Part shown: positions 43,901 to 52,506 of the stretch, in pieces
Position numbering within the stretch: position 1 is the first letter of the stretch
Layout of the letters: each line of letters begins with the position of its first letter
Assembly: GCF_038396675.1 (NCBI RefSeq)
Contig: NC_088931.1
Coordinates: 72,802,501 to 72,866,500, forward strand
DNA length: 64,000 nucleotides
Origin: Hydra vulgaris
Lineage: Eukaryota > Cnidaria > Hydrozoa > Anthoathecata > Hydridae
Direction of reading: 5' to 3'
Made by a program: the position numbers and the translations under genes
Notes under the pieces: model-generated
Seen by the model: only the letters and a program-made list of their open reading frames with translations
Database searches by the model: none
Told to the model about the DNA's origin: nothing

Positions 43901-43967
43901 GCCGATTATTTTTTGCGGTGGCCAGATTAACGGATTTGGCCACCAAGTGGCCAATCTGGCAACCCTG
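40902..43967 (-). mobile_element. hAT-superfamily transposon with 8-bp target duplication
   Basis: The terminal repeats are CAGGGTTGCCAGAT at the left and its exact reverse complement at the right (14 bp). Both sides are flanked by TTATAAAG (40894-40901 and 43968-43975). Eight-base target duplications are diagnostic of hAT. Subterminal TGGCC/GGCCA words cluster at both ends (about 40930-40990 and 43915-43955). It is inserted in LINE ORF2 and carries a decayed transposase. Confidence 0.95.
41719..43680 (-). pseudogene. Broken hAT transposase (BED finger and hATC dimerisation region)
   Basis: From the N-terminus on the minus strand: a BED-like zinc finger, CKWCHCIINPKMTNLVKHNK then SLKHK (about 43555-43490). 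The catalytic region includes TKFMGLTLVHETTGENIFHL and CIRFATDGASNMTGCNN, with CHSLALCIENA. A middle part has ISAATKSETARYAPLPFEKS. The C-terminal hATC region reads PISNAVVERIFS-like, here PVSNAVVERIFSLASATKTK, followed by ARNRISLNMLNAVVRIRSEL. Stops and frameshifts separate the parts. The layout resembles the ZBED5/KIAA1586 group of hAT proteins. It cannot move itself, though its terminal repeats look complete. Confidence 0.85.
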
Positions 43968-46900
43968 TTATAAAGCCGCAAACAATATTTCTTATTCTCG
44001 ACTCGATAAAATCTATTTAAGTAAAAAAAAAAGACAAAATGTAGAGATAAAACACGAACCGATGGCGCATTCCGACCACTATAACGCGTGCGTTGCCTCT
44101 ATTACCCTTGACAAAATAGAAATGGGTAAAAGCCTGTGGATTTTTAATAACAAACACTTAAAAAATAAAAACTATTTAGATCAAATTGAAACAATTATTG
44201 GCAATAAAACATCCGAAAACGTTGAATCTAAAAAAGAAACGTGGGAAAACCTTAAAAGTGAACTAAAAGAACACGCAAAAAATTTTTGTAAACAACAGGC
44301 AAAAAATAACAGGATTGAAGAATATAATCTTAAAAAGAAAATTTAAAAACGCAGTTAAAAAAGCGCACCTGAACCCGCGCATACAGATTTTGAGCGCTGA
44401 CATCAAAAACAAACTTAAAATTTTTGATACAAACAGAGCGTATGGCGTGCAAATAAGAGCAAAAATTAAATGGCGACTTAAAAGCGAAAAATGCAGTCGC
44501 TCGTTTTTTCAATTAGAAAAGCTAAAACCAGCAAAACAAGTAACAACAAAAATAAAGGATAAGAACAACAACATTAAATCAGAAAAGGATGAAATCCTCA
44601 AAGAGTTCGAAAATCATTATAAAGAACTCTACGCAAGCGAAAAATGCGACGAAAAAAGTAAAAACTTTCTTTTTTCTAAAACATCCCCTATTCAAAAAGT
44701 ACCCAAAACTTTAAGTAAAGAACTAGAAATGCCAATAACAACTATAGAAATTAAAAACGCGCTGAGAACGATGCAAAATAACAAATCACCCGGAAGCGAC
44801 GGCCTCACCATCGAATTCTACAAGCAAATTATTTATTTGTTTGGGGAATTGCTGGCCGCAGCTATAAACGAAACTTTTAGCAGCGGTGAAATGTGCGAAA
44901 GTCAAAATAATGGCAATAATCATATGTTTGTTTAAAAAAGGAGATAAGAAAGATATCAATAATTGGCGTCCTATCTCCCTTTTGAATACAGACAATAAAA
45001 TCATAACTAAGATAGTTGCAAATAGACTAAAAAATGTTCTACCTCTGATTATAAACGAAAATCAAACGGCATGCGTCCCGCGTAGAACCATATATTCCAA
45101 TTTATCATACACCGGAGATATTATTAGAATATCCAACAAAAACCAACTTGATGCGTCTATTATATCCATTGACCAGGTCAAGGCATTTGATAGAGTTGAT
45201 AGAAACTATCTTTATGACACTTTATCTTTTTTTGGTTTTAATACCGTATTTATAAATTTTATTAAGACGATATATTACAACATAAGCGCGCAAATAAAAA
45301 TAAACGGATTTTTATCTGAAAAAATTGAAATTCACAGAGGAATAAGGCAAGGTTGTCCTCTTTCGATGATTCTATATATCATACAAGCCGAAATTTTCTC
45401 AGGTTACTTAAGAGCAAACAAAAACATAAAAGGAATAACAGTAAACCAAAAAGAAACTAAAATCCAGCAATACGCTGACGACACAAACTTCTATTTAACA
45501 GGAGATGAGTGGATAAAAGAACTCGGTAGGGCCTTAGAACTCAACGAGCGAGCCACAGGAGCTAAATTAAATGTAGCCAAAAGCCAAGGCTTGTGGCTTG
45601 GAAATAATAAAACAAAAAACAAAGAAAATTTTCTAAACTTTAACTGGGAAGAAAACACCCTTAAAAGCTTTGTATCTACTTTTCCAATAGAGATTGTTTA
45701 GTTAACATTAAGCAATGGAACGAAAGCATTGCCACTATTCAAAAGAAAATTAAACGCTGGCAAATGTTTAACTTATCCTTTAAAGGAAAAAGAATAGTAA
45801 TTAACCAAATACTCTTAAGTAACCTTTGGCACTTAGCTTTTACGTTGCCAATACCTAACGATAGAATTATCAAATTCATCGAAAAAATTGTTGAAAATTT
45901 TCTCTGGAGCAACAGCTCAATTAAAACAAACCAAAAAGTTTCTAAACTCCCTATTAGCCAAGGAGGTTTAAACATTATTGATATAGGCGAAAAACTAAAA
46001 GCCATCTAGCTGACTTGGGTCGCAAAAATATTTAATCACACCCAAACAGGCGCATGGAAAGACGCGGCGACGCATATTTTCAATAGTTATAGAAAAACTA
46101 ATCAAGGAGAAAATATTTTTATCACAACCCACTCAAGTAGTGCAATTGATACTCTCCCTGTGTTCTACCAGCAACTAATTAAAATCTGGAGTCACATTTT
46201 TAACGGCGAAAGCGACTTAAAAAATATGTCTATTGAGGAAATCCACAACCAGCCTATTTTTTATAACAATTTTATTAGAGACAAAAACCACCAGACTCTA
46301 AAACCTAAAAAAGAAACTACCTTGAACCAAATATCCAAAATATCTGATCTTGCAAAGGTTTTTGTACCCGGTTTCTTGGATTACCAATTAACCGGTCTTA
46401 AACAAGCAACATTTAAAAAAATTGAAAGCTCCATTCCACGTGTTTGGGAAACAAAAATTAAAATGGAAGGTCAATCTTATGACCACAACAAATCAAATTT
46501 CACCCTAAGAAACTTTATACACCCCCTAAAACCGGTTTTGATTACCGAACTCACATCAAAATCCATTTACGATTTTCTTATGAAAAAGAAATACAGTTTG
46601 GGTGTAACGACCCTGTTTACTAGGTGGAACTCTGTTTTTGGAAAGAGCATGACGGGCACCTCCGCAAAGAAATGGTCTCTCCTCTTTCAAAACATTTTCA
46701 AAAGAAATAATAACAACAAAGCAAACGAAATAAAATATAAAGCCATTCACTTTGCGCTACCCACTAACTCCATCTTAATACGCAGAGGTCATGCACCTGA
46801 TGACCTTTGTCCCCACTGCATGAAAGATAGAGAAACTCTATCTCACATGATATATAGCTGCGAAAAAGTACAACCTTTACTTAAATACACAACATATTTG

Positions 46901-47427
46901 CTAAATAAGATTTATCCTAGCAGTAAACCTTTTAAAAACACTTTTAAGTTTTATCTTTTCGGTTTTGTTGAAAACGCGCCAAAATTTTATATTGGTAATT
47001 TATTGCTTGACGAGCTTTTATATTATGTCTATTCTATAAGAATGAGAGCTTATCATGAAAGAAGTATGAGCGCGAGAATAAGCCTCCTAAGAGCATAAAT
47101 ATCTAAAATAAAAAAAATACTTCAAATCGAACACGACATTGCTAAAGAAAACAACCAATTAAATTCCTTTTTAAACGAAACTAAGGAAATAAGAGATATA
47201 AACGGTAACATAAATCTAGAAAATATAATAAACCAATTTTTGAATTAAATCAAAAAAACCTTATACTTTTTGAAAGACCCAAACCTTTTATTTTTTTATT
47301 TTAAATTTTCGCCTTTCTTTTTACTTTTTTCTTACTTTTCTAAACTCGCTTATTCTTGATGCGCTCCGTTTCTCGACTTGAAAAGCATAGGAAAAACTTT
47401 GTAAATATTTCTATGTAATTCTTGTCA

Positions 47428-47461
47428 AGTAGTCCACAAGGCAATTAGCTGGCGGACTACT
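47428..47461 (+). ncRNA. LINE 3'-terminal RNA hairpin
   Basis: An 8-bp perfect stem, AGTAGTCC/GGACTACT, has the loop ACAAGGCAATTAGCTGGC, 19 bases before the LINE end. The same loop occurs in the SINE units. The same stem occurs in the relic LINE at 59283-59329. It is a good candidate for the structure that reverse transcriptase recognises. Confidence 0.75.
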
Positions 47462-47484
47462 GAAATATAAACACAATACAATCA

Positions 47485-47589
47485 CGAAGCGGCTTCTTCC
47501 AGAGTGAGGCTTATTTATTGCACTTCGACTAGGCTGACCTCTGCGATTACCGCTAACGTCGGTAACTCGACAGTATAATTTATGGTAGC
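47485..47589 (+). ncRNA. U1 snRNA, nt 34-138, 3' truncated
   Basis: It aligns without gaps to 52349-52453 of the intact U1, with a few changes. It covers the CGAAG half-loop, the U1A loop ATTGCACTTC and the Sm site (AATTTATGG for AATTTCTGG). It stops before the terminal stem. The LINE, with ATCA at 47481-47484, precedes it, and the right arm's LINE ORF1 follows after about 10 filler bases. Confidence 0.92.
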
Positions 47590-47599
47590 CTCTATGGAG
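47590..47599. other. Filler at the inner breakpoint of the inverted duplication
   Basis: Between truncated U1 and the first base of the right arm lie CTCTATGGAG and T residues. The arm itself starts TTACCTCTATGGAAAATC, so the filler repeats CTCTATGGA. This looks like a templated insertion at a repair junction. Confidence 0.65.
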
Positions 47600-47656
47600 T
47601 TTACCTCTATGGAAAATCAACAAACCGAAGAGATATCATTAATTTTAGTCGATAAA

Positions 47657-48511
47657 ATGGCGAAAGCTTCTGCAGGTGAATCAATCGAACAAGTTGAAAT
47701 CAATTATAGTAGCGATGAACCTTCGAATGATGAATGCGAAAATCAACAAAAGATTAAAAAACAACCAAGAAACTATGCTGAAGCAGCAAAAACAGAAATT
47801 AAGAAAAGAAACCTACCAAAAACGCTTATTTGCGAAATAGAAGGATACTTCACACTAAACGACTTCTTAAAAGCGATAGAAAATGAAAACCTAGACAAAG
47901 AACTTGAAGGCGTGCAATTTTTACGACGAAACACAGCTATCGAAATTGTTATGAAAACCAACGAAGCCAGAATAAAATTATTAGAAAATGGTTTAAAATT
48001 GAACAATTACCAGCATGCCTTCAAAATATCTAATATAAATCGAAGGCCAAAAATAGAAGGAAAACGCTTAAACCAAACATACGTATCAGTATTTGGCCTT
48101 CCAATTGAAGCAAAACAATTTAATATTGGAAGCTTTTTTGAAGAAATGGGATACGGTAGACATGTCTACACAAAACCAGTTGTGAGGATAACGCCAGGAA
48201 AAGGCACACTCTACTACTCCGGTATCCTGGTTGCTGTCATGGAAGACATGCCAAAACCAATTCCAACTTCCCTAAACATCGTAGGTTATAAAATACGAAC
48301 TAGGCACAACGGCCAAGAAATACACAACCACACAGAAAGACAACCTTGCAATCCAAAAAACGAAACCTTATCTACACTAACCCATCAACAACCAACAGGT
48401 GAACTAGAAACAAACAACTCAAAACTCGAAGAAAATCCATCTGAAGTAACAAATGAAGAAAACATAAATAAACTAACAGTTACCAAAAAGAAGATAAACA
48501 TCGTATTTTAA
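47657..48511 (+). CDS. LINE ORF1 protein, right-arm copy, stop after KKINIVF
   Basis: From MAKAS onward this is identical in protein sequence to the left-arm ORF1 (32002-32856), including the TAA after KKINIVF. The in-frame Met at 47582 lies in truncated U1 and filler sequence, so it is a chance fusion, not the native start. The Lys/Glu-rich tail continues in the same frame to about 48810. Confidence 0.82.
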   Translation: MAKASAGESIEQVEINYSSDEPSNDECENQQKIKKQPRNYAEAAKTEIKKRNLPKTLICEIEGYFTLNDFLKAIENENLDKELEGVQFLRRNTAIEIVMKTNEARIKLLENGLKLNNYQHAFKISNINRRPKIEGKRLNQTYVSVFGLPIEAKQFNIGSFFEEMGYGRHVYTKPVVRITPGKGTLYYSGILVAVMEDMPKPIPTSLNIVGYKIRTRHNGQEIHNHTERQPCNPKNETLSTLTHQQPTGELETNNSKLEENPSEVTNEENINKLTVTKKKINIVF

Positions 48512-49032
48512 AACGAAGAAGAAGAAACTAATGAAGAAGAAGAGAAGAAACAAGCAACAAAACAGAAGAACGATACTCAACACGAAAAGACCAAAGAAGA
48601 AGAACGGAAGACACTCGAAACAAGAAGAAAAGAATACTACTTCGAAAAATCCGACGAACAAAGAAGCAGAAGAAGAAGAAGAGGAGAATCACTCGAAAGA
48701 CGCCGAAGAAAGCAAGCGAGCGGAAGAACCGAACAAAAAAGGTCGAGAAAAAATGGACGAAGACAACACGTGGCAAAAAAGACGCAGTGCACCACCACTG
48801 ACTCCACACAAAAATGATCGAAAAAAAAAAAAAAAAAGGGAACGAACAAGCAAAGCAACACGCTGGAAAATGGCTGGAAGTTTTTCTTATTTATTTATTT
48901 TTCATTAATTTTTATTAACGGCTTTTTTTAAAACAAATTTACTTTTAATAATTAACTCTAAACCACCTGAAGTTGGAGTTTCAAATAAGAATGTGCTTAT
49001 TTGCATATTCTTAATTACGGAACTCCTGATAA

Positions 49033-51330
49033 ATGAATACAATAAGCATTTTCTCAATCAACGTTGCTGGTCTAATAAATAAGCAAAAACGAGATACAGA
49101 TTTAAATAATTTTAAAAAACTAAATTACGATTTTTATTTATTACAAGACGCTAATTTAAATAAGTTACACAACGATGAATTGTCCAAAAACTGGCAAGGC
49201 AGCGTTACCTCTGCGGGGAAACCCCGCACAAGTGGGACAGCTATAATAAGCAAACATGTGCTAAAACCATACGAAAAATTCGGTGACGAAAATAGAATTT
49301 TTAATTACGTACTAACGAAATTAAACAAACAAAAAATTCTTTTGTTAAACGTATACGCTCCCTCGGGACATGAGTTTTCTAAACACAGAAAAAATTATTT
49401 GAATTAATCGAAAACAAAATTAAACATATAAATTTAGAAAACGTTTTAGTAGTCCTGGCCGGAGATTTTGATATGGTTTTAAACGAAATTGATAGGCATC
49501 CACAAATTAACAGAAAAAAATTCTCCTTACCGGAGAAATTAAAAAAAAATAATTAATAAACTCGAAGTAGAAGACACGTCTTTTTAATCCAAATAAACAA
49601 GAATTCACTTTAAAGCCACAAATAATATTTCTTATTCTCGACTCGATAGAATCTATTTAAGCAAAAAAACGAGACAAAATGTAGAGATAAAACACGAACC
49701 GATGGCGCATTCTGACCACTATAATGCGTGCGTTGCCTCCCTTACCCTTGACAATATAGAAATGGGTAAAAGTCTGTGGATTTTTAATAATAAACACTTA
49801 AAAAATAAAATCTATTTAGATCAAATAGAAATAATTATTAGCAATAAAACATCCCAAAACTTAGAATCTATAAAAGAAACGTGGGAAAATCTTAAAAGTG
49901 AACTAAAAGAACACGCAAAAAAATTTTGTAAACAACAGGCAAAAAATAACAGGATTGAAGAATATAAACTAAAAAAAAAATTGAAAAACGCAGTTAAAAA
50001 AGCGCACCTGAACCCGCGCATGCAGATTTTGAGCGCTGACATCAAAAACAAACTTAAAATTTTTAAAACAAATAGAGCGTATGGATCGCGTCAATAGAGC
50101 GTATGGAGCGCGTCAATAAGAGCAAAAATTAAATGGCGACTTGAAGGCGAAAAATGCAGTCGCTCGTTTTTTCAATTAGAAAAGCTAAAACCAGTAAAAC
50201 AAGTAACAACAAAAATAAAGGATAAGAACAATAATATCAAATCAGAAAAAGATGAAATCCTAAAAGAGTTCCAAAATTATTTTAAAGAACTCTACGCAAG
50301 CGAAAAAAATTATGAAAAAAGTCAAGACTTTCTTGTTTCCAAAACATCTCCTATTCAAAAAGTACCCAAAACTTTAAGTAAAGAACTAGAAATGCCAATA
50401 ACAATTATAGAATTTAAAAACGCACTGAAAACCATGCAAAATAACAAATCACCCGAAAGCGACGGCCTCACCGTCGAATTCTACAAGCAAAATATTATTT
50501 TGTTTGGGGAAATGCTAGCCGCAGCTATTAACCAAAATTTTAGCATCGGTGAAATGTGCGAAAGTCAAAAAAAGGCAATAATCATATGTTTGTTTAAAAA
50601 AGGAGATAAGAAAGATATCAACAATTGGCGTCCTATCTCCCTTTTGAATACAAACAATAAAATCATAACTAAGATAGTTGCAAATAGACTAAAAAATGTT
50701 CTACCATTGATTGTAAACGAAAATCAAACGGCATGCGTCCCGCGTAGAACCATATATTCCAATTTATCATACACCAGAGATATTATAAGAATATCCAACA
50801 AAACCGACTTGATGCGTCTATTATACCCATTGACCAGGCAGTTGATAGAAACTATCTATATGACACTTTATCTTTTTTTAGGTTTTAATACCGTATTTAT
50901 AAAATTTATTAAAACGATATATTACGACATAAGCGCGCAAAAAAAAAATAAACGGATTTTTATGTGAAAAATTGAAATACGCAGAGGAGTAAGGCAGGGT
51001 CCTCTTTCGATGATTCTATATATCATACAAGCCGAAATTTTCTCAGGATACATAAGAGCAAATTAAAAAATAAAAGGAATAACAGTAAACCAAAAAGAAA
51101 CTAAAATCCAGCAATACGCTGACAACACAAACATCTATTTAACAGGATATTAAAGTCGATGAAAGAACTCGGTTGGGCCTTAGAATTCAACGAGCAAGCC
51201 AATGGAGCCACATTAAATGTAGCCAAATGCATAGATTTGTGGCTCGGAAAAAATAAAACAAAAAATTAAGAAAGTTTTCTAATATTTAATTGGGATGAAA
51301 ATACCCTTAAATGCTTGGGTATTGAATTTT
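49033..51330 (+). pseudogene. LINE ORF2, right-arm copy, broken
   Basis: Same content as 29170-31480: the endonuclease start MNTISIFSINVAGLINKQ, a frame break before 49410, the linker MAHSDHYNACVASLT at 49702, the reverse transcriptase from 50392 with NNWRPISLLN, and the active-site word YADN at about 51116-51127. The region after GLWLGKN/KENF is deleted down to the 3' UTR. Confidence 0.85.
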
Positions 51331-51404
51331 TAAATTGATTTTAAATTGATTTTAAAAAGATTTTCGCCTTTTCTTATTACTTTTTTCTTACTTTTCTAAA
51401 CTCG

Positions 51405-52315
51405 TGTATTTGCATAAAAGTTTTATATTTCTTTCAAGATTTCCGTAAAATCGTGGGTAAGCTAAGATCTTAATAACATTGATACAAGTTTGTTATTAAT
51501 CAACACTACTAATTATTATATTTATATGTTTATATTTTATGAGAATTATTATATTTTATGTTTATATAATTTTTAAAGAAGTAAGCAAAAACAGTTTTTG
51601 ACATTGAAAAAAAAATCGCAATAATGTTATGCGCCATCCAAATAATTTCAGGAGGTTAAAAATCAATAAATGTTATACCGTTTATTGTATTTCAAAGCAT
51701 ATATGGCCCCCTAATAATTTTAATTTTTTTTTCGTTTTCTTAAAACAATAGATTTCGTGAAGTTGTTCGGCAAACTCAGAGTTGTAATTATAAGTTGTAA
51801 ATCGTGTAATAAACATTTTTCTTTATAAGTTGTAAATCGTTTTTTGTTTTTGTTTTTTATAATTTTATTTAAAAAAAGAGGTGAATTTGAAATTTTTTCT
51901 ATATTATTAACGGATTCATTATGAATATTTTTTCATTCTAAAAAAGCATTTAAACAGGTTTGAGCATCAAAGAGCGAAAGCTGTTTTACGAATTACAGGA
52001 AAAAAAATAATTTAATAAAATTTCGGTTGTGGTTTTATTTCGTTTTATTGAAAGTTTGTTTTTAAAAAAGGAGAGCTTCACTTTACAAATTACTTCATCA
52101 TCTTTTGCGTGATGTTGGAGATCGTCAATAAAACTTTTGAAAAACCTTTATTAGGAATTCAAAAGTATCAACAAAACTAAGATTAAACTAATTTTGTTTT
52201 ACTTCAGTAACTGTTCCACCATTTTGTTTAGATTTTGAATTTCCCTATTTTTAATATAACACCACAATCGGAACTGACAGTAAAAATCTCGGTCATTATA
52301 ATAAATCCAAAATGT
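51405..52315 (+). promoter_or_regulatory. U1 upstream flank, right-arm copy (presumed promoter)
   Basis: 911 bases precede the intact U1. This is the best of the three copies for defining promoter elements because the gene it precedes is whole. The TTTCCCTATTTTTAATATAA region about 60-75 bases upstream lies where an snRNA proximal element is expected, but I cannot name a consensus. Confidence 0.55.
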
Positions 52316-52480
52316 ATACTTACCTGACTGGGAAGTTAAGTCGGATCACGAAGCGGCTTCTTCCAGAGTGAGGCTTATTCATTGCACTTCGACTTGGCTG
52401 ACCTCTGCGATTACCGCTAACGTCGGTAACTCGACAGTATAATTTCTGGTAGCGGAAGCCTGCGTTCGCGCTCGCTTCCA
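52316..52480 (+). ncRNA. U1: U1 spliceosomal snRNA, apparently intact (165 nt)
   Basis: U1 pairs with 5' splice sites at the start of splicing. All landmarks are present: the 5' end ATACTTACCTG (52316-52326); the stem-loop 1 loop GATCACGAAG that binds U1-70K (52344-52353); the stem-loop 2 loop ATTGCACTTC that binds U1A (52381-52390; ATTGCACTCC in vertebrates); the stem-loop 3 region ending AACTCGACAG; the Sm site AATTTCTGG (52441-52449); and the final stem GGAAGC/GCTTCC (52454-52479) around TGCGTTCGCGC. The length matches the known 164 nt of human U1. The left-arm copy of the same gene is split by SINEs. Minus-strand frames over it are shadows. Expression depends on the upstream flank. I did not find a clear 3' box. 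Confidence 0.95.
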
Positions 52481-52506
52481 ATATGCATCAATAAAAAATG
52501 GAGCGA

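Larger units (their letters stand above)
40311..47247 (+). pseudogene. LINE ORF2 (endonuclease-reverse transcriptase), split by a hAT element
   Basis: It starts MDIISIFSVNVAGLINKQ. The endonuclease part shows LLLNVYAPSGHAFSKH and VLAGDFNMVLSELDRHP. A TGG-to-TGA stop lies near 40469. The hAT element (40902-43967) is inserted within the codons for EFTYKA; without it and one target copy the frame continues YKAANNISYSRLDKIYLSKK. Frameshifts follow near 44340 and 44910. The reverse transcriptase shows NNKSPGSDGLTIEFYKQ, INNWRPISLLN, IISIDQVKAFDRVDR, RQGCPLSMILYIIQAEIF and an intact QQYADDTNFY (about 45470). The C-terminal part has CPHCMKDRETLSHMIYSC, a Cys/His knuckle-like motif, and ends NQFLN at 47247. 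The uninterrupted length would be about 1290 aa, normal for Tx1-like ORF2. Confidence 0.88.
38725..47480 (+). mobile_element. Full-length U1-specific Tx1-like LINE (5.7 kb plus a nested hAT)
   Basis: The left boundary follows U1 nt 33 and the right boundary precedes ATCA-CGAAG of U1 nt 34 on. LINE and U1 are in the same orientation. Contents: 5' UTR to 38898, ORF1 38899-39870, ORF2 40311-47247 split by a hAT element, and a 3' UTR with a terminal hairpin (47428-47461) ending ACACAATACA. There is no poly(A) tail. Without the hAT and its duplicated target it is about 5.7 kb. Frame breaks make it non-autonomous. Confidence 0.92.
47600..51404 (+). mobile_element. U1-specific LINE, right-arm copy (5' truncated at the breakpoint)
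   Basis: Mirror of 29109-32913. It lacks the 5' UTR and the U1 5' part of the left-arm copy because the breakpoint lies at 47600. ORF2 carries the same deletions, and the 3' end is again the AAACTCG UTR without the terminal hairpin. Confidence 0.88.

Noticed and set aside
38725..47480. LTR retrotransposon or endogenous retrovirus
   Set aside because: No long terminal repeats, protease, RNase H-integrase or gag/env signals. The protein order is that of a non-LTR LINE.
47582..47656. Native N-terminus MVASMEFTSMENQ for the right-arm ORF1
   Set aside because: The first residues come from truncated U1 and junction filler. The left arm shows the true upstream sequence.
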